From Verrucomicrobiota bacterium (lineage in GTDB: Bacteria; Verrucomicrobiota; Verrucomicrobiia; CAIQCK01): a stretch of DNA of 64,000 nt. Positions 26,205 to 35,615 of the stretch are shown one piece after another. Every line of letters begins with the position of its first letter. Position 1 is the stretch's first letter. The notes under the pieces are model-generated. The model did no database searches and was not told the DNA's origin. It worked only from the letters and a program-made list of their open reading frames with translations. The position numbers were made by a program, and so were the translations under genes. Where the stretch lies: positions 62,001 through 126,000 of the forward strand of contig JAPLTX010000055.1 of assembly GCA_026397915.1 (NCBI GenBank), written 5' to 3'.

Positions 26205-26860
26205 ATAACCAACTCCACAATTGTCTCCTTTCTCTTACCACCTTGCTGCTCGCACCGGTTGCGACACTTGACGCCGGCGAAGGCTCGAAACCGCCAGCAG
26301 CGCCAGTCGTAGTGAAGAGCGTCGCGCTCGAAGAGAAGTTCGACGGCGAACTCTCTAAAGATTGGTTCTGGGGCCTCGGCACTTGGACGGCGAAAGACGG
26401 CGTCCTGCGCGGCTATGAATCCGGCCCGCGCCGTCACGGCCCGGTGAAGATGCGCCGCTTCCCGCTACGCGACGGCACGGTGGAGTGCGAGTTCCGGCTC
26501 GAAGGCAAGGCGACGTTTGCCGGCATCATCTTCAACGGCTCGCAGGAGCGCGGCCACATCGTCCACGTCGTCATGGGCAAGGACCAACTCCGCATCCTCG
26601 CGCATCCGAAGAAAGGCGAGATTGTCGAGTTGGTCAAACAGCCAGCCAAACTTGCCGTCGGCGAATGGCATCGCGCGAAGATTGAATTCAAAGGCCCGAC
26701 GATCACAGCAACGGTCAACGACAAGATCATCACCGCGAACAACCCCTGCATCGCCGAAAACAAACTCACCTTCGGCCTCGGTGGCGACTCCGGCGGTCCC
26801 GAAGGCGAGAAAACCGGCGCGCTGGAGTTCCGAAAGCTGAAGATCAGCGGCAAACCATGA
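26201..26860 (+). CDS. DUF1080 (3-keto-disaccharide hydrolase-type) secreted protein
   Basis: A 219-residue exported beta-jellyroll protein of the DUF1080 family, members of which have been linked to 3-keto-glycoside hydrolysis. Signal ~1-25 (MNNQLHNCLLSLTTLLLAPV), a diverged form of the shared leader. The domain spans ~45-215 with FDGELSKDWFWGLGTWTAKD, ECEFRLEGKATFAGIIFNG and GEWHRAKIEFKGPTITATVN. No catalytic set can be assigned. It is tightly coupled on both sides (ATGA overlaps with the GH36 gene and the beta-lactamase-like gene). A role in oxidised-sugar breakdown would fit the neighbouring heme proteins, but that is speculation; a simple lectin-like role is the alternative. Confidence 0.7.
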   Translation: MNNQLHNCLLSLTTLLLAPVATLDAGEGSKPPAAPVVVKSVALEEKFDGELSKDWFWGLGTWTAKDGVLRGYESGPRRHGPVKMRRFPLRDGTVECEFRLEGKATFAGIIFNGSQERGHIVHVVMGKDQLRILAHPKKGEIVELVKQPAKLAVGEWHRAKIEFKGPTITATVNDKIITANNPCIAENKLTFGLGGDSGGPEGEKTGALEFRKLKISGKP

Positions 26861-28137
26861 AACACACCCTCACTCTCCTCACCGCCCTCCTGTTGATTCC
26901 GCTGGCCGCGCTCCACGCCGCCGATGCGCCGTCGCCTTCTATACGGGGGATTCTTGCTCCGGCACTACAGCCGTTCGTGGACAATCAGGTTATCGCTGGA
27001 GCGGTGGCACTGGTCGCGAACAAGGACGAGGCTTTGGACTTGGCGACGGTAGGATTTGCCAGCCTCAGCACGAAGGCACCGATGCGCGAGGACACGATGT
27101 TCTGGCTCGCTTCGATTACCAAGACGTTCACGGCCACGGCGCTGATGACACTCGTGGACGACGGCAAGGTGAACGTGGACGATCCCGTTGAGAAGTATCT
27201 GCCCGAGTTCAAGGGCCAGCAAGTCACCGATGCGACGGACAAAACCAAAACGCATCCGTCGAAGCATCCGATGACGATCAAGGAACTGCTCACGCACACC
27301 AGCGGCATCATCGGGCCGAACGATCCACCCATCAAACGCAACAACGTGTTGAAGGAAGACGCCGAGCAGTATGGCGCCGCGCCGATGAAGTGGGAGCCGG
27401 GCACCAAATATGAGTATAACAACTCCGGCATTAACACCGCCGGACGCATCATCGAGGTCGTCAGCGGCATGACGTATGGCGACTTCGTGAAGCAGCGCCT
27501 CCTCGATCCGCTCGGCATGACGGATACCACGTTCTGGCCCGATGAAAAACAGGCCGCGCGGCTCGCGATGACATCGCGGTTCAACAAGGAAAAGTCCGCG
27601 CTCGAAGACCTGCCCAACAAACCCGACAAGGCATGGCTTGATCAGCCGCCCAACGTCCCCCACGCCCCGCTCCCGATGCGCACCTACCTCGGCGACGCGC
27701 TCCGGGCCTACCCGAACCACTACGCGTGGCCGGCGGGCGGCCTGTTCTCGACCGCGCCCGACCTCGCGAAGTTCGGCCAGATGATGCTCAGTCACGGCGT
27801 GAGCCACGGCAAACGCCTCGTGTCCGAAGCCTCGTTCAAGCGCATGACCACCGTCGAACTCAGCGCTGTCCCCATGAACCCGCAGCCCAGCATCGGCCTC
27901 GGATGGTTCGTCAAACTACGCAACGACGAAGGTCCCGCCGTTGGCAGCTTTGGTCACAACGGCGCGCGCGGTCCGGTCATGTGGGTGGACCCAACCCATC
28001 AACTTGTGATGATCCTCATGATTGAGAGCATGGATATTCACCAGCGCGGCCAGCCGCCCGGTGACGCGCAGAACAAACTCCGCATGGCGTTCTTTAAGGC
28101 GGCGGTTGAGAAATACGGAAAGACGGCAGGTCGCTGA
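26857..28137 (+). CDS. Serine beta-lactamase/esterase-family protein (class C-like fold)
   Basis: A 426-residue exported serine hydrolase of the beta-lactamase/penicillin-binding superfamily (family VIII esterase or D-aminopeptidase-like). Signal MKHTLTLLTALLLIPLAALH is the clearest copy of the shared leader. Active-site motifs: Ser86-x-x-Lys89 in WLASITKTF and Tyr187-x-Asn189 in YEYNNSG; LLTHTSGI lies between them, and FGHNGARG near the C-terminus stands where the KTG-type motif should be. The start overlaps the upstream stop. In a glycan-degrading operon an esterase acting on acylated sugars is more likely than a resistance enzyme, but this is inference. Confidence 0.75.
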   Translation: MKHTLTLLTALLLIPLAALHAADAPSPSIRGILAPALQPFVDNQVIAGAVALVANKDEALDLATVGFASLSTKAPMREDTMFWLASITKTFTATALMTLVDDGKVNVDDPVEKYLPEFKGQQVTDATDKTKTHPSKHPMTIKELLTHTSGIIGPNDPPIKRNNVLKEDAEQYGAAPMKWEPGTKYEYNNSGINTAGRIIEVVSGMTYGDFVKQRLLDPLGMTDTTFWPDEKQAARLAMTSRFNKEKSALEDLPNKPDKAWLDQPPNVPHAPLPMRTYLGDALRAYPNHYAWPAGGLFSTAPDLAKFGQMMLSHGVSHGKRLVSEASFKRMTTVELSAVPMNPQPSIGLGWFVKLRNDEGPAVGSFGHNGARGPVMWVDPTHQLVMILMIESMDIHQRGQPPGDAQNKLRMAFFKAAVEKYGKTAGR

Positions 28138-28168
28138 CGCGCATCCTCCCAATGACGACACCCAATCC

Positions 28169-29320
28169 ATGAAACCCACCCTAACACTTCTCACCGGCCT
28201 ACTGCTGGCTTCGCTGGCCGTGGTGCATGCCGCCGAGAGCACGCCGCCCATCGTTGGGGCCATCCGGTGGGATGCGTGGTATGGCGAAACGGGGCCGGTG
28301 AAGCACACGGAGGCCTCGCTGGGGCCGCCGAAGTATCACTACCGGCTGCCGTGGTTTGCGCGCGTGGTCGGCGAGGGCAGGGTCAGGATCAACGGCGATT
28401 CGCAGGAGATTCTGGAAAAGGAAATCACCTATGCGGCGGCTGCGGGGCTGAACTACTGGGCCTTTGTTGACTATTGGGACGACCCCAGTATGGACATCGC
28501 GTTGCGACGCTATCGCGCTGCGAAGGATAAGAAGGACGTGCGTTACTGTTTCATCGAGGAGGGACAGCGCATGGATGCCGTGGGCACGGGTGGCTGGGCG
28601 CGGCTCATTGAGCATTTCAAAGACCCGCACTACCAGACCGTGCTCGATGGAAGGCCGTTGTTGTTCCTCTTCGTCAAGTCGAAGCGCCTCGGGAAACGCG
28701 AATGGCAAGAACTGGGGGATGCGGCCGTCGCCGCCGGGCTCAAGCGGCCCTATCTGGTGCTCATGGGCTGGTGGCCGGAGACTGACGCAAAGGATATGGC
28801 TTCGCTTGGCTTTGACGCGGTGTCCGCCTACGCGCGGGGTGGGAGTTACAGCATGGAGCAGCCCGCGTATGCGGAGCAGTGCGCGCTCATCCGGCGCGAC
28901 CGCTGGGAAAAATGCCGCGCGCTCCGCATCCCGAGCGTCACCTTTGCGAGCGCGGGCTGGGACACGCGTCCGCGCAACGAACGTCCGCCGCCGTGGATCG
29001 CCGGGGTCGCTGCGACACCAGACCGCACACCGCCCGCGCAACAAAAGCCGCTCATGGATGCCGTGACCGCCACGCCCGATGAACTCGCCGCGCACATCCA
29101 CGAGGCGCTCGACTGGACCAAACAGAATCGCGACATCAACCCGAGCAACGCCATTATCATCTATGGCTGGAACGAGAACGACGAAGGCGGCTGGCTCATC
29201 CCCACGCTCGGCGCGGATGGTGTCCCAAACGAAGAGCGCATCCAGGCCCTCAGCAAGGTTCTACGCGCCTCGGCACTTGCTCCTGTGCCCCAATCGTCAA
29301 CTCGCTCAGCAAGACCATGA
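28169..29320 (+). CDS. GH99/WbsX-like TIM-barrel secreted protein
   Basis: A 383-residue exported protein. The frame is open to 28022, but ATG 28169 gives the shared-type signal MKPTLTLLTGLLLASLAVVH and lies just after the previous gene. It opens with GAIRWDAWYGETGPV and ends with IIYGWNENDEGGWLIPT, which resembles the YYPxWY and WNEW..EGxxxxPT signatures of the GH99-like/WbsX group. Between these are YWAFVDYWDDPS and LLFLFVKSKRLG, typical of the barrel strands in these proteins. The WNEW-type motif here reads WNENDEG. Likely a glycoside hydrolase or polysaccharide-acting protein; activity unknown. Its stop overlaps the CE15 start. Confidence 0.55.
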   Translation: MKPTLTLLTGLLLASLAVVHAAESTPPIVGAIRWDAWYGETGPVKHTEASLGPPKYHYRLPWFARVVGEGRVRINGDSQEILEKEITYAAAAGLNYWAFVDYWDDPSMDIALRRYRAAKDKKDVRYCFIEEGQRMDAVGTGGWARLIEHFKDPHYQTVLDGRPLLFLFVKSKRLGKREWQELGDAAVAAGLKRPYLVLMGWWPETDAKDMASLGFDAVSAYARGGSYSMEQPAYAEQCALIRRDRWEKCRALRIPSVTFASAGWDTRPRNERPPPWIAGVAATPDRTPPAQQKPLMDAVTATPDELAAHIHEALDWTKQNRDINPSNAIIIYGWNENDEGGWLIPTLGADGVPNEERIQALSKVLRASALAPVPQSSTRSARP

Positions 29321-30588
29321 AACACATCGTCTTCAGCCTCGCCGCCCTGCTGCTCGCTCCGCTGGCCGCGCTGCACGCCGCCGAGCCGGCGGATACGAAC
29401 TACGATGAAGCCAAGGTGCCAGCCTACACGCTGCCGGACCCACTCGTGTGTTTCGACGGCCAGCGGGTCGTGGATGAGAAACAGTGGTGTGAGAAGCGGC
29501 GGCCGGAGATCCTGAAGGCCTTTGTTGAGAACGTTTATGGTCGCGCGCCGCAGTTGAACACGAAGATGCGCTGCGAAGTCACGGACACCGATGCGAAAGC
29601 TCTCAACGAACTCGCAACGCGGAAGCAGGTGACGATCCGGTTGTTCCCGGAGGCTAATGCGCCGCGGATTGATTTGCTGCTGTTCATCCCCAATGCCACC
29701 CCGAAACCCGTGTCCGTTTTTCTCAGCCTCAACTACGGCAATCAGGGAGTTCACGCCGACCCCGGCATCACGCCCTCACGCGACACGAAGACGAAGCGCG
29801 GCGAGAACGCCAGCCGCTGGCCTTTGGAGATGATTTTGAAACGCGGTTATGCCGTAGCCACTTTCGCCGGCGCGGACATCGAGCAGGACAAGCACGGCTC
29901 CGGCACATTCCAAAAGCCCGATGCCTGGCGGCTTGGTGTGCGCGGGTATGCGTTGAAGAAAACAGGCCGCGCGGATCGCGCGGACGACGACTGCGGCACC
30001 ATCGGTGCCTGGGCCTGGGGTTTGAGCCGCGCGCTGGATTATCTGGAGACCGAAGGCGCGGTGGATGCGAAGAAGGTCGCCGTGGTCGGCCACTCGCGCA
30101 CGGGCAAGACGGCGCTGTGGGCGGCGGCGCAGGACGAACGGTTTGCCATCGCCATCTCGAACAATTCCGGCGCTGGTGGCGCGGCCCTGGCGCGGCGGAT
30201 ATTCGGCGAGGCGGTGACTCACTCACCGGAGATTTGGTTCTGCAAAAACTACCGCCGGTTCGCCAACAACGAGGCGGCGCTCCCGGTGGATCAGCACCAA
30301 CTCATCGCGCTCATCGCCCCGCGTCCGGTCTATATCGCCAGCGCAACCGAAGACCGTTGGGCCGACCCGCGCGGTGAATTCCTGTCAGGGCTGCACGCCG
30401 AGCCGGTGTATCAGTTGTTTGGGTTGCCGGGACTCGGTGTTAAAGAAATGCCCCCTCCCGAGAAGCCTGTTGGCGGAACCATCGGCTATCACCTCCGCAC
30501 CGGCAAACACGACATCACCGCCTACGACTGGCAGCAATACCTCAACTTCGCCGACCGCCATTTTGGCCGTGGCCTGTTGAATAAGTGA
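29317..30588 (+). CDS. CE15 glucuronoyl esterase-like protein
   Basis: A 423-residue secreted alpha/beta hydrolase expected to cleave esters of glucuronoyl groups, classically those linking 4-O-methyl-glucuronoxylan to lignin. Signal MKHIVFSLAALLLAPLAALH is of the shared type. The CE15 features are clear: nucleophile Ser260 in GHSRTGK, the block SNNSGAGGAA, a likely catalytic acid in SATEDRWADP, and His398 in GKHDITAYDW. Length and order match the family. It overlaps the GH99-like gene by ATGA and is followed after 7 bp by the sulfatase. It suggests the locus targets a glycan with esterified uronic acids. Confidence 0.85.
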   Translation: MKHIVFSLAALLLAPLAALHAAEPADTNYDEAKVPAYTLPDPLVCFDGQRVVDEKQWCEKRRPEILKAFVENVYGRAPQLNTKMRCEVTDTDAKALNELATRKQVTIRLFPEANAPRIDLLLFIPNATPKPVSVFLSLNYGNQGVHADPGITPSRDTKTKRGENASRWPLEMILKRGYAVATFAGADIEQDKHGSGTFQKPDAWRLGVRGYALKKTGRADRADDDCGTIGAWAWGLSRALDYLETEGAVDAKKVAVVGHSRTGKTALWAAAQDERFAIAISNNSGAGGAALARRIFGEAVTHSPEIWFCKNYRRFANNEAALPVDQHQLIALIAPRPVYIASATEDRWADPRGEFLSGLHAEPVYQLFGLPGLGVKEMPPPEKPVGGTIGYHLRTGKHDITAYDWQQYLNFADRHFGRGLLNK

Positions 30589-30595
30589 ATCCAAT

Positions 30596-32068
30596 ATGAA
30601 GACGATCCTTATCCTTTGTGCTCTTCTTTTCTCCGCGGTATGTTCGTTCGCCGCCGAATCCAAACCCAACGTCCTGTTCATCATTTCCGACGATCTCGAC
30701 TGCCGTATCGGCTGCTACGGCGATCCGGTCGCGAAGACACCAAACCTTGACCGGCTCGCGCGGATGGGCGTGCGGTTCGAGCGCGCCTATTGCCAGTATC
30801 CGCTGTGCAACCCGACGCGGTCGTCCGTGCTGTCGGGGCGTTATCCGACCACGACGGGCGTGCTCGACAACGACACGTGGCTCTTGCTCGGCGATGGCCA
30901 TCAGACGTTGCCGGATTTCTTCGCGACGCACGGCTTCACGGTGGAGCAGTTCGGCAAGATTCACCACGCCCTGAACCGCGGCCTGAAGCCGGGCGAGCCG
31001 AAGCCGGAACCGAAGGCGAAGGGGAAGAAGTCGTCGTGGTTCACGCCGGAGGAACGCGCGCGCCAGCAGGCCGAGGATCCGGAGTATTGGGACAAGCATC
31101 ACTCGCCCTACCGCAACCTCGTCTGCGAAAACCCGGCGCAGTATGCCTGGGCCAACGAGATGGGGCCGCTGCCGGCAAACGATCGTGGCCCCGACGCGCT
31201 CTTTGCCGACAAGGCCATCGCCTCGATGCAGAAGCTGGCCGCCACAGGCAAACCGTTCTTCCTCGCCGTCGGTTTCCTGAAGCCGCACGTGCCGCTGAAG
31301 GCGCCAAAGGAATTCTTCGACCTCTACGATCCCGCCGCGATGCAACTGCCGCCGGACTTCGACACCGAGCCGCGCGTCATCCCTAGCGTGCCGCGCGATG
31401 AGTTCCGGCACAACATGGATCTGTTCTGCGCGCGGCCATTCAGCGTGTCGGAAGCGCGCGAGGCGATGCGGGCCTACTACGCCTGCACCAGCCACATGGA
31501 CGCGCAGCTTGGCCGAGTGCTCGACGAGTTGGAGAAGCTCGGCCTCAGCAAGAACACCATCATCGTGCTATGGGGCGACCACGGCTGGCACTTGAGCGAG
31601 AAAGGCATGTGGGCCAAAGGCACGCTCTTCGAGGTCTCGGCGCACGGGCCGATGATCATCGCCGACCCGCGCCGCAAGTCCGCCGGCCGCGCCTCGCCGC
31701 GCACGGTGCAATACCTCGATATGTATCCGACGCTGGCCGACCTCTGCAACCTGCCGCGACCGAAGCATCTCGAAGGCGCGAGTCTCCGCCCGTTGCTCGA
31801 CAACCCCGACGCACCGTGGGACCGGCCCGCCTACACCGTGCAGGTGCGCGGCTGGTTCATCGGCCGCAGCGTCCGCACCGAACGCTGGCGTTACACCGAG
31901 TGGGACGAAGGCCGACGCGGCGCCGCGCTCTACGACCACGACAGCGACCCGCACGAGATGCGCAACCTCGCCGCCGACCCGAAGCACGCCGCCACCGTGG
32001 CGCGACTGAGCAAACTCTTGCGAGAAGGACCGGTATCGAAGAACATCCTGCCGCCGAAGACGAACTAG
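30596..32068 (+). CDS. Type I sulfatase (iduronate-2-sulfatase-like)
   Basis: A 490-residue exported formylglycine-dependent sulfatase (family S1). Signal ~1-21 (MKTILILCALLFSAVCSFAA). The N-terminal metal site is PNVLFIISDDLD, and the maturation motif C-x-P-x-R appears as CNPTR with Cys71, which should be converted to formylglycine by a separate enzyme not seen in the window. FSARLIER landmarks include FFLAVGFLKPHVPLKAPKEF and IVLWGDHGWHLSEKGMW, typical of iduronate-2-sulfatase-like members. It removes sulfate from a sulfated saccharide, and its place between a glucuronoyl esterase and a heme protein points to a sulfated uronic-acid-containing glycan. Confidence 0.9.
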   Translation: MKTILILCALLFSAVCSFAAESKPNVLFIISDDLDCRIGCYGDPVAKTPNLDRLARMGVRFERAYCQYPLCNPTRSSVLSGRYPTTTGVLDNDTWLLLGDGHQTLPDFFATHGFTVEQFGKIHHALNRGLKPGEPKPEPKAKGKKSSWFTPEERARQQAEDPEYWDKHHSPYRNLVCENPAQYAWANEMGPLPANDRGPDALFADKAIASMQKLAATGKPFFLAVGFLKPHVPLKAPKEFFDLYDPAAMQLPPDFDTEPRVIPSVPRDEFRHNMDLFCARPFSVSEAREAMRAYYACTSHMDAQLGRVLDELEKLGLSKNTIIVLWGDHGWHLSEKGMWAKGTLFEVSAHGPMIIADPRRKSAGRASPRTVQYLDMYPTLADLCNLPRPKHLEGASLRPLLDNPDAPWDRPAYTVQVRGWFIGRSVRTERWRYTEWDEGRRGAALYDHDSDPHEMRNLAADPKHAATVARLSKLLREGPVSKNILPPKTN

Positions 32069-32091
32069 CGATAGCCGACGAAAGCCGAAGT

Positions 32092-35000
32092 ATGAAGGCA
32101 ACGAAAATCATCCTCAGTGTCCTGACATCGGTCGCGGTGACGACTGCCGCGCCCGCCGAACCGCTCAAGTTCGGCAAGCCGCTCGTCGCTTACTGGACGT
32201 TCGACGAGACGATGGGCGGCGTGTGCCGCGACGCGAGCGGCAACGGTTGTGATGCGACGGCGGAGCGAGGAGTGGCGGGATTCGAGCACGTGGCGGGAGT
32301 GTTCGACGGCGGATTGAACTTCACGGGCAGGCACCTTCTGCGTTGCGGGGAGGAACCGGCATTCGGTGCGATGGCGAAGATTTCGCTCAGCGCGTGGGTG
32401 CAGCCGGCAGGGTTTGATCACTACAATGAAATCTTCCGCAAGGAAGACGGCGAGCGGCGCGTGCTGTTCTCGTTCCAGGAGAACGGCCGTGTCCTATCGC
32501 TCGGCCTCAACATCAACGGTTACTTCGAATGCGACGCGAAGATCGAGCCGGCACAGGTGGCTGACGGGTTGTGGCACCATGCCGCGGCGGTGTTCGATGG
32601 GGAAGTGATGCGCGTTTATCTGGATGGCGCGCAGGTCGGCGCGTTGGCGCGGCCGGGCAGCATCGTCGCTGGTGGTCCCGCGCGCGGCTGCATCGGCTCC
32701 AGCAACGGCGGCGAATGTTTCCGCGGCCAGATGGACGAGCTGCGCATCTACGCTGACGCGTTGACGGGGGATGAAGTCAGGCGGCTTTACCGCAACGGCG
32801 TCGAGGCGTTGGCGCGCTCGTCGGGAACGGCGCAGGCGGCGGTCGAGGCGATCTACGCGCCGGGCAAGTCGTTCGCCGAGACGCTGGCCGGCACGCGCCG
32901 CAACGCCGTCGAAAAAGGCGTGCGGCTTGACGCGAAAGTGACGGCGGTATTGCTCCAGCGGTTGCGGGCGGACTACTCGGAGGAGTGCAAACAGTTCCAG
33001 CTTTGGACACTCGCCACTCCGGCTAGCTATCTCCGCTCGAAAGGCAATGAGTTTCATCTCGAAGTGGCGGGCCGGCTGGTGGAGATGCTGACGGAATACA
33101 AGCCGCTGACCGATGCCCAGCGGAAGAAACAGACGGCGGAGGATCAACGGAAGTGGGATGAAGCGGCTGCGATCGAAAAGAAGTTTGCGGCGTTGAAGGC
33201 GCGAGGCGAGGCGGCGCAGTTCTCGCCGGAATGGATCGAGCTGATGTTCGATGCCGCCCAGCGCATCGTCTGGCGCCCACAAGTGCAGGAAGCGGTGGCT
33301 CCCTACGTGACATCGCAGACATCGGAGACGCGCAACCTCACGGCGGCGGAAGCGCGCGAAGCGTTGGAGCGCGACTGGCTGTTCCAAGCCGACGGCAAAC
33401 CAACAGCGGAGCGGATTCGGGATGAGATCAAATGGACGAGGGAACTGGCGGCGCGTCTGGGCGCGGACGTGGCGAAGGAGCTGGCGGAACTGGAGAAAGC
33501 GGAAGCTTCAACAGCGACTTACTTCAAGGTTCGCGAACTCAAACGCCTCATCATGTTCAAGAATCCCGCGCTGGACTTTGATAAGCTGGTCTTTGCGGAC
33601 ATGCCATTCCCCGCGGGCAAGGAATGGCAGCACGAGACGCGGCACCGGCTCGGCTACATGGCGGTGCCGGGCGCGCGGTTGCTTGTGCTGACCGGCCTCG
33701 GGCTGGACGGTAAGCTCGCGCGACTCATGCCACAGTCGCCGCTCCACGGCTCGTTCTGGCGGCCGGACGTATCGTTCGACGGCAAACGCATCGTGTTCTG
33801 TTTCAAGCCGCACAACGAGAAATCATTTCACCTCTACGAGATCAACGCCGACGGCTCCGGGCTGCGCCAGCTCACCGACGGCGAATTTGATGACCTCGAT
33901 CCGATCTACACGCCGGACGGTCACATCGTGTTCTCTACGACGCGCGGCCACACCTACGTGCGCTGCATGCCGCCGACGAACGCGTTCGTGCTCGCGCGCT
34001 GCGACCGCGACGGCGGCAACATCTACTTCATCTCCAGCAACAACGAGCCGGATTACCTGCCGTCGGTGATGAACGACGGACGCATCGTCTATACGCGTTG
34101 GGAATACACCGACAAGCCACTCTGGCGCGCGCAGAAGCTTTGGACCGTGAATCCTGACGGCACGCAGGTGCAGATGTTTTGGGGCAACCAGAGCGTCTGG
34201 CCTGACGTGGTCAAGGACGCGCGCGCCATCCCCGGCAGCCGGCGCGTGATGATGACCGGCAGCGCGCATCACAACTGGTTCAGCGGCTCGGTCGGCATCA
34301 TTGATCCCGACAAAGGCTTCAACTTCCCGCACGGCCTCACGAAGGTCACCGCCGACGTGATGTGGCCCGAATGCGGCAACGGCCCGGTAGATCCCGTGGA
34401 ATCGCCGCGCTACCACCGCAGCGGCAATTTCACGGCCTACTACTCGCCGTATCCGCTCAGCGAGCGCGACTTCATCGTGTCGGCGCAGCGTGGCGAGAAG
34501 TTCGCTCTATACCTGATGGACACCGACGGCAACCGCGAACTGATCTACGAAGGCGCCAACAACATCTTCCACGCGATGCCGCTGAAGGCGCGCCCGTTGC
34601 CGCCGGTCGTCGCCGACCGCGTCGCTTGGCCGACAAAAAAGGACCGCCAGCAGCCGGAGCACGGCGTTATCTTCAGCAACAACGTCTATCAGGGCGCGCC
34701 AGCCGAGTTGCAGGGCAAGGCAAAGTTCCTCCGTGTGATTCACATCGAGCCGAAGACCTACACCTATTGGCACAAGCGACCCCACCTCTCAACCGGCCCC
34801 GTCGTCTCCGCCGTGCAGAGCGAGGGCGTCAAGCGCGTGCTCGGCACCGTGCCGATCGAGGCGGACGGTTCGGTGGCGTTCCAAGCGCCAGCGGGCATGT
34901 CGTTGCATTTCCAGTTGCTCGACGAACGCCAGCGCGCGTTGCAGACGATGCGCAGCTTTGCCAATGTTATGCCCGGCGAATATCGCGGTTGTCTCGGCTG

Positions 35001-35613
35001 CCACGAGTCGCACAGCAAAGCTCCCGCCGGCAAAGCGCCCGCGTTGGCCCGCACGCCACGCGCCATCACGCCGCCGCCGTGGAGCGACACGACCGTCAGC
35101 TACACGCGCTATGTCCGGCCCGTGCTCGACAAATACTGCGCCCGCTGCCACGAAGGCGACGGCGAGGCGCGCAAGACGCTCGACTTCACCTTCCGGCCAG
35201 GCTTCCTCGATTGGGACGAGACGTATTTCACGCTCATCGGCAAGCCGACGTGGGGCAAAGCCTACGAGCCGCCGAAGGTCTGCCCGCCTGGCTTCGGCAT
35301 TGCCGACACGATCATGGTGGAAGCCTACGAGAAGGTTGACCCGGTGGCGTATCGCACGCCAGAGCCGATGGCGCGCCTCTCGTATCGCAGCCGGCTCATC
35401 GAATTAGTCTCCAGCGGCAAACACCACGATGTCCGTGTGGACGACGTGAGTCTCCAGCGTCTCATCTGTTGGGTGGACACGATGTGTCCCTATCGCGGCG
35501 ACGAGGAAGTGCGCGCGGAAGACGACCCGGTTTTCCAAGGCGTCGAGTGGCTCGCCATCCGCCCGAAGATCAAGACCGCCCCGCAGATCGCGCGACCGGG
35601 GCCAGTGGAGTGA
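32092..35613 (+). CDS. HzsA-related diheme protein with N-terminal LamG domain, paralog E
   Basis: Fifth HzsA-like protein, 1173 residues from ATG 32092, separated from the other four by about 10.6 kb. The frame is open far upstream, but that would overlap the sulfatase; 32092 gives a signal peptide (MKATKIILSVLTSVAVTTAA). Residues ~30-240 are a LamG/concanavalin-like domain (LVAYWTFDETMGGVCRDASG, DGLWHHAAAVFDGEVMRVYL); a helical region rich in Lys/Glu follows (~250-480); then the propeller (~500-830; LYEINADGSGLRQLTDGEFD), beta domain (VLGTVPIEADGSVAFQAPAG) and heme motifs CLGCH (967-971) and CARCH (1016-1020), 49 apart. Here the LamG domain is at the opposite end compared with paralog D. 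Confidence 0.75.
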   Translation: MKATKIILSVLTSVAVTTAAPAEPLKFGKPLVAYWTFDETMGGVCRDASGNGCDATAERGVAGFEHVAGVFDGGLNFTGRHLLRCGEEPAFGAMAKISLSAWVQPAGFDHYNEIFRKEDGERRVLFSFQENGRVLSLGLNINGYFECDAKIEPAQVADGLWHHAAAVFDGEVMRVYLDGAQVGALARPGSIVAGGPARGCIGSSNGGECFRGQMDELRIYADALTGDEVRRLYRNGVEALARSSGTAQAAVEAIYAPGKSFAETLAGTRRNAVEKGVRLDAKVTAVLLQRLRADYSEECKQFQLWTLATPASYLRSKGNEFHLEVAGRLVEMLTEYKPLTDAQRKKQTAEDQRKWDEAAAIEKKFAALKARGEAAQFSPEWIELMFDAAQRIVWRPQVQEAVAPYVTSQTSETRNLTAAEAREALERDWLFQADGKPTAERIRDEIKWTRELAARLGADVAKELAELEKAEASTATYFKVRELKRLIMFKNPALDFDKLVFADMPFPAGKEWQHETRHRLGYMAVPGARLLVLTGLGLDGKLARLMPQSPLHGSFWRPDVSFDGKRIVFCFKPHNEKSFHLYEINADGSGLRQLTDGEFDDLDPIYTPDGHIVFSTTRGHTYVRCMPPTNAFVLARCDRDGGNIYFISSNNEPDYLPSVMNDGRIVYTRWEYTDKPLWRAQKLWTVNPDGTQVQMFWGNQSVWPDVVKDARAIPGSRRVMMTGSAHHNWFSGSVGIIDPDKGFNFPHGLTKVTADVMWPECGNGPVDPVESPRYHRSGNFTAYYSPYPLSERDFIVSAQRGEKFALYLMDTDGNRELIYEGANNIFHAMPLKARPLPPVVADRVAWPTKKDRQQPEHGVIFSNNVYQGAPAELQGKAKFLRVIHIEPKTYTYWHKRPHLSTGPVVSAVQSEGVKRVLGTVPIEADGSVAFQAPAGMSLHFQLLDERQRALQTMRSFANVMPGEYRGCLGCHESHSKAPAGKAPALARTPRAITPPPWSDTTVSYTRYVRPVLDKYCARCHEGDGEARKTLDFTFRPGFLDWDETYFTLIGKPTWGKAYEPPKVCPPGFGIADTIMVEAYEKVDPVAYRTPEPMARLSYRSRLIELVSSGKHHDVRVDDVSLQRLICWVDTMCPYRGDEEVRAEDDPVFQGVEWLAIRPKIKTAPQIARPGPVE

Positions 35614-35615
35614 GT

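Noticed and set aside
26857..28137. Antibiotic-resistance beta-lactamase
   Set aside because: SxxK and YxN motifs are shared with esterases of the same superfamily, and the gene sits in a glycan-degradation operon.
31570..32091. Longer N-terminus for paralog E
   Set aside because: It would overlap the sulfatase by about 500 bp and bury the signal peptide starting at 32092.
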